From Spirosoma linguale DSM 74 (GTDB taxonomy: Bacteria; Bacteroidota; Bacteroidia; Cytophagales; Spirosomataceae): a DNA stretch of 64,000 nucleotides. Shown piece after piece: positions 1-8,485 of this stretch. Numbering within the stretch: the first letter of the stretch is position 1; every line of letters starts with the position of its first letter. The position numbers were made by a program, and so were the translations under genes. Location of the stretch: assembly GCA_000024525.1 (NCBI GenBank), contig CP001769.1, positions 2,156,001 through 2,220,000 on the forward strand, written 5' to 3'. The notes beneath the pieces were generated by a model. The model was not told the DNA's origin, did not search any database, and was given only the letters and a program-made list of their open reading frames with translations.

Positions 1-677
1 ATGGCGTGGCTGATCTGGGTATAGTTGGTGAGAATGTCGCCGTTGAAACGGGTCGACCCGTGACAACGGTTCATAAATTAGGTTTCTCAAAATGCCGCCT
101 GTCTATTGCCATACCGCGCGGAACGGAATGGACCGGTATTCAGGATCTGGACGGTAAGAATATTGCTACGTCGTACCCCAATTTGCTGGGTCACTACCTG
201 GCGGGCGAAGGCGTAAAGGCCGAAATTCATGAGATCAGCGGTTCGGTCGAGATTGCGCCCAGTATCGGTCTGGCCGAAGCCGTTTGCGATATTGTCAGCT
301 CTGGCAGCACTCTGCTGAGCAACGGGTTAAAGGAAGTAGAGACGATATTTCGTTCGGAAGCGATCCTCATTGCCCGTCCGGAACTCGACGCCGACAAACA
401 GGCGTTGGTCGATAAGCTGTTGTTCCGGATCAAGTCGGTACAGGCTGCCAAAAACAACAAATACATTGTCCTGAACGCACCCAACGACGCCCTCGCCCAG
501 ATTACGGCCTTACTCCCCGGCATGAAAAGCCCAACCGTAACGCCCCTGGCTACTGAAGGCTGGAGTTCGGTCCATTCCGTGCTCAACGAAAATGAGTTCT
601 GGGAAAACATTGAAGCCATCCGGGCCGCCGGTGCCGAAGGTATTCTGGTAATCCCAATTGAGAAAATGATTTATTAA
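1..677 (+). CDS. hisG: ATP phosphoribosyltransferase, 5'-truncated by window edge
   Basis: Catalyses the first step of histidine synthesis, joining ATP and PRPP. The reading frame is already open at base 3 (Gly-Val-Ala-Asp-Leu-Gly) and matches the family's DGVxDLGIxG stretch, so the first GTG at 6 is not the true start; roughly the first 60 residues lie outside the window. The catalytic domain is followed by the C-terminal ACT-like regulatory domain (about the last 75 residues, ending IPIEKMIY), so this is the long, histidine-feedback-regulated form rather than the short HisZ-dependent form. hisD follows after a 108-bp gap that is almost wholly an inverted repeat. Confidence 0.93.
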   Translation, partial: GVADLGIVGENVAVETGRPVTTVHKLGFSKCRLSIAIPRGTEWTGIQDLDGKNIATSYPNLLGHYLAGEGVKAEIHEISGSVEIAPSIGLAEAVCDIVSSGSTLLSNGLKEVETIFRSEAILIARPELDADKQALVDKLLFRIKSVQAAKNNKYIVLNAPNDALAQITALLPGMKSPTVTPLATEGWSSVHSVLNENEFWENIEAIRAAGAEGILVIPIEKMIY

Positions 678-690
678 TTTATAAGTAGGT

Positions 691-780
691 AGGAGTTAGG
701 AGCGAGGAGTGAGGAGGGCTGACGCATCATAAATGCCGCCGGATGGCTCCTCGCTCCTAACTCCCAACTCCTCACTCCTA
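691..780. repeat. Purine-rich intergenic inverted repeat, copy 1 (hisG-hisD gap)
   Basis: The left arm is built from 7-8 bp units (GGAGTTA, GGAGCGA, GGAGTGA) and the right arm is the pyrimidine-rich complement. An 18-bp perfect pairing joins 692-709 and 747-764. The arm edges (GGAGGGCTGAC and GCCGCCGGATGGCTCC) recur at 13438-13565, so the two copies are related. It fills nearly the whole gap between the hisG stop and the hisD start and would form a strong hairpin in the mRNA. Confidence 0.75.
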
Positions 781-785
781 AAAAC

Positions 786-2075
786 ATGAACATCATCCCT
801 TTTCCCGACCGTGCTGAATGGCCTGCGCTGCTGGCTCGCCCGGTGCAGTCGACACAACAGATTGAAGCGGTAGTAGCGCCTATTCTTGCTCAGGTTCGTG
901 CCGGGGGCGATGCCGCTTTGGTTGAACTGGCTCAGAAGTTTGATAAAGTCGACCTGTCGGCGGAGGGGATGGAGGTGCCTGCTTCGGAACTCGATGCCGC
1001 CGAACGTCAACTGAGTGATACGCTAAAGGAGGCCATCCGGCAGGCCTACCAGAACATCCGGCTTTTTCACGAGCGGCAAAAGCAGCCCATTGAAAAAGTT
1101 GAAACCATGCCGGGGGTCGTATGCTGGCGTAAAAGCGTTGGCATCGAAAAAGTAGGGCTGTACATACCGGGCGGCACTGCGCCCCTGTTCAGCACGGTGC
1201 TCATGCTGGGCATTCCGGCCCAGTTGGCAGGTTGCCGCGAGGTAGTTCTTTGTACGCCCAGCAACCACCCGGCCATTTACTTTGCAGCCAAACTCGTTGG
1301 TATCACGAAGGTATTTCGGATTGGGGGTGCTCAGGCCATTGCAGCCATGGCCTACGGAACGGAATCGGTTCCGCAGGTCTACAAGATTTTTGGTCCCGGT
1401 AACCAATACGTAACGGCGGCCAAGATGCTGGTTGCCAAAGAAGGTATGGCCATCGACATGCCCGCCGGACCCAGCGAAGTGGCCGTGTATGCCGATGATT
1501 CAGCGGTGCCGTCGTTTGTTGCCGCCGACTTGCTCTCGCAGGCCGAACACGGTGCTGACAGCCAGGTACTGCTGGTATCGACCAGTAAAAAACTAGTGTC
1601 GATGGTCAATCTGGTACTGCCCACGCAATTGAGCAAGCTCCCCCGTCGCGAACTGGCTGCCAAAGCCCTTGAGAACAGCAAGGCAATTCTGGTCGATACG
1701 GAAGCGGATGCCATTGACCTGTTAAACGCTTATGCAGCCGAACACCTGATTCTGAGCGTCGAAAATGCCGAAGCCGTCGCGGAGAAAATTATTAATGCAG
1801 GCTCTATTTTTCTGGGCAACTACACGCCTGAATCGGCCGGCGATTACGCGTCGGGTACCAACCATACCTTGCCAACAAACGGATTTGCAAGGGCCTACAG
1901 TGGGGTATCGCTGGATAGTTTCGTGAAGAAGATCACCATTCAGCACATCACGCCGGAAGGTATCCAAAACCTCGGGCCGGTTGTGGAAGCCATGGCCGAA
2001 GCTGAATCGCTCGACGCCCACAAACGCGCCGTCAGCCTGCGAATGGCAAGCCTGAGCGAAGTTAATCCGGTCTGA
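786..2075 (+). CDS. hisD: Histidinol dehydrogenase
   Basis: A 429-residue NAD-dependent, zinc-containing enzyme that carries out the last two oxidations of histidine synthesis (histidinol to histidine). Length and sequence are typical. Visible family blocks include YIPGGTAPLFSTVLM near residue 125, DMPAGPSEVAVYAD near 225 and LLSQAEHGADSQ near 250, and the C-terminal histidine-bearing segment (SGTNHTLPT) is present. The start ATG lies six bases after an inverted repeat. It is co-directional with hisG; hisC is not adjacent but lies 9.6 kb downstream. Confidence 0.96.
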   Translation: MNIIPFPDRAEWPALLARPVQSTQQIEAVVAPILAQVRAGGDAALVELAQKFDKVDLSAEGMEVPASELDAAERQLSDTLKEAIRQAYQNIRLFHERQKQPIEKVETMPGVVCWRKSVGIEKVGLYIPGGTAPLFSTVLMLGIPAQLAGCREVVLCTPSNHPAIYFAAKLVGITKVFRIGGAQAIAAMAYGTESVPQVYKIFGPGNQYVTAAKMLVAKEGMAIDMPAGPSEVAVYADDSAVPSFVAADLLSQAEHGADSQVLLVSTSKKLVSMVNLVLPTQLSKLPRRELAAKALENSKAILVDTEADAIDLLNAYAAEHLILSVENAEAVAEKIINAGSIFLGNYTPESAGDYASGTNHTLPTNGFARAYSGVSLDSFVKKITIQHITPEGIQNLGPVVEAMAEAESLDAHKRAVSLRMASLSEVNPV

Positions 2076-2114
2076 TTTTATTATTCGGTATTACAAATCT
2101 CTTACCAGCCTTTC

Positions 2115-3299
2115 ATGCTTGACCTTTCTACCCTGCGGGCAGATACCCCCGGCATTCGACACGTTAGCCATTTTAACAATGCCGGTGCTTCGCTCATGCC
2201 GCAGCCGGTGATCGACGCCATCACCCGTCATATACATCTGGAAGCGGAAATAGGCGGTTACGAAGCCGCCGAAGCCCAAAAGGAAGCTATTCAGGGGTTT
2301 TATACCGCCACGGCTGATCTGCTGAACACCACGGCCGACCATATTGCGGCAACGGCCAATGCGACCGACTCCTACGCCCGCGCCTTATCTTCGATTCCGT
2401 TTCGGCAGGGCGATGTAATTCTCACAACCATCAACGATTACGTATCCAACCAGATCGCTTTTCTCTCATTACAAAAACGGTTTGGGGTCCAGATTGTGCG
2501 GGCGGCTGATGAGGTCAGTGGGGGCGTATCAGTGGCTGATATGGCCTATAAAATTAAATCCCTGCACCCGCGACTGGTGGCCGTTACGCACGTGCCGACG
2601 AACTCCGGTCTGGTGCAGCCGGTCGAAGCCATCGGGCAGCTTTGCCGGGAAAATGATGTACTTTATCTGGTGGATGCCTGCCAGTCGGTGGGGCAGTTGC
2701 CCGTTGATGTGCGCCGGATTCAGTGTGATTTCCTGACCGCTACCTGTCGGAAGTTTTTGCGCGGACCGCGGGGCATGGGGTTTCTGTACGTGTCGGAAAA
2801 GGTGCTGGCCGCCAACATGGCACCCCTGTTCATTGACCTGCACGGGGCCGAATGGGAATCGGCAGATGCGTATCGGCTGGAGCCGACAGCAAAGCGGTTC
2901 GAGGATTGGGAGTTTCCGTATGCACTGGTGCTGGGCGCTGCCGAGGCCCATCGCTACGCCCTTAAAGTTGGGCTGGATGCGATTGCCGAACGAAATGTTG
3001 CTCTGTGTGCCACGTTACGCACGCAATTGGCCCTGTTACCGGGTGTCCGGTTGCTGGACGAAGGTGCACAGCTCTCCAGTATTATTATCTTATACAGTGA
3101 ACACAAAGCCGCAGCTGAGTTAAAAGCCGCTTTGGCTGGCAAGCGCATCAATACGTCGATCAGTACGCACGGGGCTGCCATTCTGGACTATACCCGAAAA
3201 GGCATGTTAACGGCCGCCCTTCGCATTTCTCCCCATTATTTTAATACCGACGAAGAAATTGCCGGGCTGGTTGATACCCTGCACCACGCGCTCAAATGA
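2115..3299 (+). CDS. Aminotransferase class V-fold PLP enzyme
   Basis: A 394-residue fold-type I PLP enzyme of the cysteine-desulfurase/isopenicillin-N-epimerase-like group. HFNNAGASLMP near residue 20 is the N-terminal glycine-rich block, YLVDACQSVGQLP near 190 carries the PLP-binding Asp, and TCRKFLRGPRGMGFLY near 212 holds the Schiff-base Lys. The usual SGHK form of the lysine motif is replaced by CRK, and no catalytic Cys loop typical of NifS/IscS is evident, so cysteine desulfurization is unlikely. The substrate cannot be named from sequence. Its TGA overlaps the deformylase ATG (ATGA), implying translational coupling. Confidence 0.85.
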   Translation: MLDLSTLRADTPGIRHVSHFNNAGASLMPQPVIDAITRHIHLEAEIGGYEAAEAQKEAIQGFYTATADLLNTTADHIAATANATDSYARALSSIPFRQGDVILTTINDYVSNQIAFLSLQKRFGVQIVRAADEVSGGVSVADMAYKIKSLHPRLVAVTHVPTNSGLVQPVEAIGQLCRENDVLYLVDACQSVGQLPVDVRRIQCDFLTATCRKFLRGPRGMGFLYVSEKVLAANMAPLFIDLHGAEWESADAYRLEPTAKRFEDWEFPYALVLGAAEAHRYALKVGLDAIAERNVALCATLRTQLALLPGVRLLDEGAQLSSIIILYSEHKAAAELKAALAGKRINTSISTHGAAILDYTRKGMLTAALRISPHYFNTDEEIAGLVDTLHHALK

Positions 3300-3802
3300 A
3301 ACATCTTGCCGACTTACTGCTACTGGGCGACCCGCGCCTGTACCAAACCTGCGAACCCGTACTCGAATCTGAATTGCCCCTGGTACCAGATTGGGTGGCG
3401 GATCTTCACAACGTGATGGAAGAAATTCGGGCCAAATACCAGTTTGGCCGGGGAATCGCAGCGCCCCAACTGGGCATCATGAAACGGTTGATCTATCTAA
3501 ACGTCGACCGTCCGCAGGTCATCATCAACCCGGAGCTGGTTGCGGTGAGTGACGAAACCGATGAGCTTTGGGACGATTGCATGAGTTTTCCGAACCTGCT
3601 GGTACGGGTACGGCGGCATAAAAAACTCACCCTGACTTACCGTGATGAACACTGGCAAACCCATACCTGGGACGTGACCGACTGGCGCATATCTGAACTG
3701 ATCCAGCACGAATACGACCACCTGAACGGGTTCCTGTGCACCATGCGGGCCATCGACGAACGGGCTTTTCAGTGGCGGCCAACCCCCGGTACCAACTTGT
3801 AA
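3296..3802 (+). CDS. def: Peptide deformylase (variant motif II)
   Basis: A 168-residue metallo-hydrolase that removes the N-formyl group from nascent proteins. Motif I is GRGIAAPQLG (near residue 44) and motif III is the metal-binding HEYDH (near 138). Motif II, normally EGCLS, reads DDCMS here; the metal-ligand Cys is kept. The ATG overlaps the upstream stop by 4 bp. Its position between an aminotransferase and an acetyltransferase rather than next to fmt, together with the altered motif II, suggests a secondary paralogue. Confidence 0.88.
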   Translation: MKHLADLLLLGDPRLYQTCEPVLESELPLVPDWVADLHNVMEEIRAKYQFGRGIAAPQLGIMKRLIYLNVDRPQVIINPELVAVSDETDELWDDCMSFPNLLVRVRRHKKLTLTYRDEHWQTHTWDVTDWRISELIQHEYDHLNGFLCTMRAIDERAFQWRPTPGTNL

Positions 3803-3807
3803 ACACC

Positions 3808-4341
3808 ATGATTTCCCAACAAACGCTTCGCTACGAAGTCCTTTCCGTAGCCGACGCTTCCCGTTTATCTGAAGTCGCTATCCGGGCCTACTGCGATCAT
3901 TATCTGCACTTGTGGCACGACGCCGGGGCCTGGTACCTGGCTCGTTCATTCACCCCCGAGGCTCTGGCGCAGGAACTGCTTGACGAAAATGCCCGCTTTT
4001 ACCTGATTCATTTTGATGAAGAGCCTATTGGCTTTCTAAAGCTGAATTTGCTAAAACCATCGCCCTGTGAGCCGTCTCTGAATGCCCTTGAACTGGAGCG
4101 CATCTATTTGCAAAAGACAGCAACCGGTAAGGGCATCGGTACGAAAATCGTTCAGTTTGTGCTCGGCCATGCCCGGCAGATGGGCAGGCAGGTTGTCTGG
4201 CTCAAAGCCATGGAAAGTAGTCACGATGCCATTGCGTTCTACGAGCGGATGGGTTTCGTATTGTGTGGCACGTCCAAACTGTCGTTCGAGGCCATGCGGG
4301 AAGAGTACCGGCCTATGGTAACCATGCAGCAAATGCTTTAA
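3808..4341 (+). CDS. GNAT-family N-acetyltransferase
   Basis: A 177-residue acetyl-CoA-dependent acetyltransferase. The acetyl-CoA pyrophosphate loop is seen as TGKGIGTKIVQF near residue 110, followed by AIAFYERMGF, the usual C-terminal GNAT helix-strand. The start chosen is ATG 3808 (MISQQTLRYEV), five bases after the deformylase stop; a longer frame from 3736 would overlap that gene by 67 bases and adds no conserved sequence. Probably the last gene of the 2115-4341 run. Possibly a protein (RimI-like) or small-molecule acetylase; substrate unknown. Confidence 0.85.
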   Translation: MISQQTLRYEVLSVADASRLSEVAIRAYCDHYLHLWHDAGAWYLARSFTPEALAQELLDENARFYLIHFDEEPIGFLKLNLLKPSPCEPSLNALELERIYLQKTATGKGIGTKIVQFVLGHARQMGRQVVWLKAMESSHDAIAFYERMGFVLCGTSKLSFEAMREEYRPMVTMQQML

Positions 4342-4377
4342 GCCCGGTAAGGATACCAGGTACCAGCCCGACGAAGC

Positions 4378-5724
4378 CTAGGTAAATTCGTTGATCGAAA
4401 CGGGTTGGGTGGCGAATAGTAACGGGAGCTTCACCTGAAACCAGCCTTCGTGCTCCTGAATGACAGGCTGTTGCTGATTAAGTAATTGGTATTTTACGGC
4501 AATATTGGAAAGTCCCACTCCGTTCGATTCAACCCGCAGCGTTTTTCGTTGCAGACTGTTTTCAACAATCAGGACGTTGTCGGGGGTGGTGCGAATCCGG
4601 ATTTTAAGCGGCTTCTGAGCGATGACGACATTGTGTTTAACCGCATTCTCCACCAATAATTGTAACGTTAGCGGGGGTAAAAGTGCTTCCTGGTAGGTTT
4701 TATCAACGTCAATATCCAGACTGACAGAGCAGCCAAAGCGGGTTTTGAGCAGATGGAAATACGACGAGATAAACCGCAGTTCAATGCTCAGGGTTGTCAG
4801 TTCATGCTCATTGCTGCGGAGCAGGTACCGGTAAACTTTTGACAACTCATCCACAAACTCACCCGCCTGATGAGGGTCTTCGTCAATCAGGGACGAAAGC
4901 GTATTCAGCCCATTGAACAGAAAGTGGGGGTTTATCTGGCTTTGCAAAGCCCGCATCTGCATTTCTGTTTTCTCCTGATGCATCCGCTGTAGAGCCAGAT
5001 CGGCTTCGAGGTACTCCCGACGGCGTTGCTCGCGTTCGCGCTCCAAATCCTTTTCAACGACCGCCTTATTGACGGCTTCCCGACGGTGACGGTACGAAAT
5101 ACCCAGTGCAAAAAAGATCAGATCCAGCACCACTCCCGTCTGAACGTACAGATCAGGATGTTGCCAGAACAGCAACTGCTGGTTGAGGGCTGGCGATTTT
5201 AACAACAGCAGTGTTGTGATGGAATGGTTGAGGAGTAACGAGGCCGTACCAGCCACGAAAAAACGGGCCACCATATCAGTCGACCGTATAAAGGAATAGA
5301 CAATATAACTCCCAACGCCCAGCAGGGCAAAGCGCACCGGCTGAAGCAGAATCTGGTGCACGGGCGACTGCCAGAAGTCGGTGAACAGATAGATGTACGT
5401 TTTAATAACGCAGTACCCCACCAGCAGGCCCTGAACAACGGTGACCCAGCGAAGAAACCTGGGCCGCTCGCGAAGGTTGAGGAAAATCTTGGCTAATTCA
5501 AGGTAAAGAATGTAGCCCGAGTAGGAGAGGAGAAGCTTCTCAAAATTGGCAATGTTCAGGGGCTGATCAAAATGATTGATCGTAAAGTAAATCGCCCAGG
5601 TTATTGTGTATAATGAGTAGATGCCGTAGATGCGCTCCCGGTACATGAACCACTGTACCGTATTTGTCAGCAGCATGGCCAGGACCATACCCAGAAAGAG
5701 CGGAGACAGAGCTTCGTAGGTCAT
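4378..5724 (-). CDS. LytS-type sensor histidine kinase (7TM N-terminus), orphan
   Basis: A 448-residue membrane sensor. The N-terminal ~210 residues form about seven hydrophobic segments (7TMR-DISM-like), then a charged coiled-coil linker (about 215-255), then a His_kinase domain with the phospho-acceptor His267 in QINPHFLFNGLNTL and the N-box LVENAVKHN. The nucleotide-binding GVGLSNIAVKYQ block is intact. No response regulator is adjacent: the gene converges on the GNAT gene and diverges from the beta-barrel gene. It probably signals to a LytTR regulator elsewhere, such as the one at 10825. Confidence 0.9.
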   Translation of the reverse strand: MTYEALSPLFLGMVLAMLLTNTVQWFMYRERIYGIYSLYTITWAIYFTINHFDQPLNIANFEKLLLSYSGYILYLELAKIFLNLRERPRFLRWVTVVQGLLVGYCVIKTYIYLFTDFWQSPVHQILLQPVRFALLGVGSYIVYSFIRSTDMVARFFVAGTASLLLNHSITTLLLLKSPALNQQLLFWQHPDLYVQTGVVLDLIFFALGISYRHRREAVNKAVVEKDLEREREQRRREYLEADLALQRMHQEKTEMQMRALQSQINPHFLFNGLNTLSSLIDEDPHQAGEFVDELSKVYRYLLRSNEHELTTLSIELRFISSYFHLLKTRFGCSVSLDIDVDKTYQEALLPPLTLQLLVENAVKHNVVIAQKPLKIRIRTTPDNVLIVENSLQRKTLRVESNGVGLSNIAVKYQLLNQQQPVIQEHEGWFQVKLPLLFATQPVSINEFT

Positions 5725-6063
5725 TGATCGGATAGAAAGGGCTAAAGAGGATAAGCAAATATAGAAATATCGACCCGGTTTGATTTAATCTCTCTATTTA
5801 GTGGAGATTACACTTTACGAACGGCATATTTTAAGGGTGAACTGCCCTGCCTATACGCTTAGAGGTTATTCTGGATCAGCTAAGGTTTTCCCGATCACCT
5901 GACTAGGGGCGGTTTTTGCATGAACATATCGTCACTTCACAAGGCTCCCGGCACAATTCATGCGGCTCTTTCTACGGTTCAGGCAGCCGGTTCTGGTTCA
6001 CCCGCCGGGGCATGTCGTACGTTTGCATCGTTCCTCACAAAAAACAGAAACAACAAATCAATC
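5725..6063. other. Divergent intergenic region, no gene
   Basis: 339 bp between a leftward kinase and a rightward envelope protein, presumably holding both promoters. A reading frame enters from ATG 5920 in frame with the next gene, but those 48 residues precede a clear signal peptide starting at 6064, so I treat them as untranslated leader. I found no convincing operator, riboswitch or RNA gene. Confidence 0.4.
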
Positions 6064-6837
6064 ATGCAAACAATTACCCGATTTCATCTGCTGGCTCTTG
6101 CCTTTGCCCTTTCTTTTGGTCCTGCTTCGGCACAACAGCCCGTCCGGCGTACAGCCGCCAAGCCGGTTACCAGACCAGCCTCGACAGTGGCCCGGACTTC
6201 GGCCGGTCAGCCGAAAAAAACCACGGCTACGCCAACGACAGCAGCCGCCAAACCAGATGCAGCGATACAGGCACCCGTAGAACAAGCGGCTCCTGCACCC
6301 GTAGTTGCCCGCCAAACGCAGTCCAATTCGCAACCGGTAGCCCAATCGCCAGCTACTCAAAAGGCTGCCCCGGCAAAAGCTGATGGGAACAAACACGTCT
6401 ATATAAATGCCGGTGTTGGCCTGGCAACGTATTATGGTGGCGGGTTACCGCTGGGCGTATCGGCCGAAGTTGACCTGAAGAATAACGTATCTATTGGCGG
6501 CTCTATCGATTATTTCCGCTACAACTACGGCTACTACTCCGGTGGCTACACATTCATCTACGCCGGTGGCCGTGTTTCATACCATTTGGGAGATGCCCTA
6601 AAAGTGGAGAACCCTAATTTCGACCCGTACATCGGTGCCTCGCTGGGTTTTCGTCATGCCAGCTATCGTGATTCGTACGGCTATAGCTACAGCGATTACG
6701 GCAGCGGCTACAACAGCGGTTTATGGCTGGGGATTCATGCCGGTGCACGTTATCTGTTCAGCCCAAAGATTGGTGCCTTTGCCGAAGTAGGGTATGGCGT
6801 TTCGGCGCTCAAGCTGGGCCTTACCGCGAAGTTTTAA
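6064..6837 (+). CDS. Secreted outer-membrane beta-barrel-like protein with Ala/Pro/Gln-rich linker
   Basis: 257 residues. A signal peptide (hydrophobic segment then SAQQ, about residues 1-26) is followed by a low-complexity Ala/Pro/Thr/Gln stretch (about 27-105), then a Gly/Tyr/Ser-rich C-terminal domain with alternating hydrophobic residues and a final aromatic (LTAKF), the pattern of a small outer-membrane porin-like barrel. ATG 6064 is preferred over 5920 because the signal peptide begins there. Likely a surface-exposed barrel tethered by a flexible periplasmic linker. Function unknown. Confidence 0.7.
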   Translation: MQTITRFHLLALAFALSFGPASAQQPVRRTAAKPVTRPASTVARTSAGQPKKTTATPTTAAAKPDAAIQAPVEQAAPAPVVARQTQSNSQPVAQSPATQKAAPAKADGNKHVYINAGVGLATYYGGGLPLGVSAEVDLKNNVSIGGSIDYFRYNYGYYSGGYTFIYAGGRVSYHLGDALKVENPNFDPYIGASLGFRHASYRDSYGYSYSDYGSGYNSGLWLGIHAGARYLFSPKIGAFAEVGYGVSALKLGLTAKF

Positions 6838-6953
6838 GGACGAATGAACCTCTCCCGCAGCTGGGTCAGCAGACCTGGCTGCCTGGTACCCTAAGCTGGG
6901 GCAAGTCCCCGGCGTGCACTCTTCCTCTCTTTGATTTATCACAACAATTACTT

Positions 6954-7391
6954 ATGAACAATATAATTACTATTCGTTTTTCGGCCCTGTTGATTTTGCT
7001 GGTGGCCGCTTTGGTAACAGCCTGTAAGAAAGGCGACAATAATGCCCTAACGCCAGATTTAGGAACACGGGTAGCCGGGAAGTATACCTACTCTGAACTC
7101 AAAACTGGGGGCAAAACCTATCCGGCCAGCGATACGAACCTGAAGGGAACCATCACGCTGACCCGGCAAACACCTACAACGGTTGCTATTCAGTTGGCTA
7201 TCGTTCACAAAGCCACAAACGAAGCCTTTGCCGATGATGCTGCTGAGGATGTGGACGTGGTAGAGGCTGCCAGTGGAACCATCGAACTGCACTATAACGG
7301 AGACACGATCGCAAAGATCAACGGGAGTAAAATCAGTATCGAAGGTGAAGATGATGCCGGTACGGTATTTACCCTCTTTGCCACGAAGTAA
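6954..7391 (+). CDS. Small secreted lipoprotein, unknown function
   Basis: 145 residues. Starts with a hydrophobic signal ending in a lipobox (VTAC, Cys24), so it is lipidated and held at the envelope. The rest is a short, probably all-beta domain rich in Thr and Asp (GKYTYSELKTGGKTY, GTITLTRQTPTT) that resembles the small lipocalin-like or carbohydrate-binding lipoproteins common in Bacteroidota. The start at 6954 was chosen because the upstream in-frame residues contain no signal sequence. Followed by a clear terminator. Confidence 0.7.
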   Translation: MNNIITIRFSALLILLVAALVTACKKGDNNALTPDLGTRVAGKYTYSELKTGGKTYPASDTNLKGTITLTRQTPTTVAIQLAIVHKATNEAFADDAAEDVDVVEAASGTIELHYNGDTIAKINGSKISIEGEDDAGTVFTLFATK

Positions 7392-7403
7392 CCCCAGCAC
7401 CGG

Positions 7404-7436
7404 CTCCTCCCTTCTTCAAGGGAGGAGTTTTGGTTT
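7404..7436 (+). terminator. Rho-independent terminator
   Basis: 10-bp stem (CTCCTCCCTT 7404-7413 with AAGGGAGGAG 7418-7427), 4-nt loop, then a T-rich run. Lies 12 bp after the lipoprotein stop. Confidence 0.8.
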
Positions 7437-7550
7437 TAAATGCAGCCGTGTTTTTTATCCCGGATCATTCAGATCAATCAGTTATCTGAATTCCCTTGTT
7501 TGCCTGACAGTTATCGAGTTTTCCGGGCTGAAATAAAGATTAGATGACGA

Positions 7551-7619
7551 CTTGTCTGGGCCAAGCTCCTGCTTGGCCTTAGTAATTCTATGGCCAAACA
7601 GGAGCTTGGCCCAGACAAG
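7551..7619. repeat. Long inverted repeat between convergent genes
   Basis: A 21-bp perfect stem (7551-7571 with 7599-7619), extended by seven further bases with one mismatch, and a short loop. The 326-bp gap 7392-7717 contains this and the terminator at 7404 and nothing else I could identify. It lacks a T-run on the plus strand, so it may be a repeat element rather than a terminator. Confidence 0.7.
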
Positions 7620-7717
7620 ATCACTGGCAAGAATTAGCTTACTAATTAAATGAGAAAATAACTAGTCTGCCGGGCTGAACGATGTGCGTACGGTACCTCA
7701 GCTGTGCGTTTCTGCGC

Positions 7718-8299
7718 CTAAAAAGTGGGAACGAGCATCGGAACTCGCTGTCGGTAGTGGATATACTGCCATCCGAAGGTTTCAACCAGCTTACGCTCTT
7801 CATAAAAAATACCGATCCGGATGTAGCCGAAGGCTGCCAGACTAAACAGTAAATTCTTCCAATAGGGCTGAAACGCAATAAGTCCGGCTAAGCTGATGAG
7901 GGTACCCAGATATAAGGGATGCCGAACGTATTTGAACAGGCCGGTCTGTTGTAGTTGACCGTTGGCCGCTGTAGGGTGGTCAATAGGCCAGCCAATGAAT
8001 TCGGCAAGATCATATTTCCGCAGGGCAACAAGGGCAAGAAACGCGCCTACGGCCATCAAATAACCGCCAATCCAGACGGAGCCGAGCCAGTCGTAAACAG
8101 GTTCGGCCGGTGCCAGGCGAAGGGTTTGTATGACGGGGATAAATGTGAATATGGACAGCCCGTTATACAGAAGCCGATAATAGGGTTGGGATATATACCG
8201 AAAGGACAGGTGTTTAAACCAGTGAGTGGCTGTAAGACTATGAAATGCGCCAAATATTGCCCAGCTTAAGCAAATGAGGATGTAAGCAGTCATACGCAA
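7718..8299 (-). CDS. Polytopic membrane methyltransferase-like protein (NnrU/ICMT family)
   Basis: 193 residues with about five membrane segments. The C-terminal half carries the ICMT/PEMT/NnrU signature: YVRHPLYLGTLI (near residue 125) and EERKLVETFGWQYIHYRQRV, ending VPMLVP. Proteins of this fold methylate isoprenylcysteine or phospholipids in eukaryotes; the bacterial members are mostly uncharacterized. The substrate is not inferable. Converges on the lipoprotein gene; a 186-bp gap precedes the divergent kinase-like gene. Confidence 0.78.
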   Translation of the reverse strand: MRMTAYILICLSWAIFGAFHSLTATHWFKHLSFRYISQPYYRLLYNGLSIFTFIPVIQTLRLAPAEPVYDWLGSVWIGGYLMAVGAFLALVALRKYDLAEFIGWPIDHPTAANGQLQQTGLFKYVRHPLYLGTLISLAGLIAFQPYWKNLLFSLAAFGYIRIGIFYEERKLVETFGWQYIHYRQRVPMLVPTF

Positions 8300-8485
8300 A
8301 TGGATTGAATTAGCAGGCAGGAATAAGTTCCTCTGTGGATAGTTGGATTAACTACTAGGTACCTGCTAAAGGCAGAACAAAACAATTCATACGCTATTTT
8401 TTACAGTTCAGTCAAAAATTTTCGCAGTTCGTACGCCCTCGTGCCAGGAATGCCCAACATATAAGCCAGATTCAGCATTCATTTT

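Noticed and set aside
2115..3299. Cysteine desulfurase (NifS/IscS/SufS)
   Set aside because: No active-site cysteine loop, the lysine motif is changed, and no Fe-S assembly genes are nearby.
5916..6400. Alternative long frames overlapping the beta-barrel gene
   Set aside because: Frame-shifted readings of a low-complexity Ala/Pro/Gln stretch. The 6064 frame has a signal peptide and barrel pattern.
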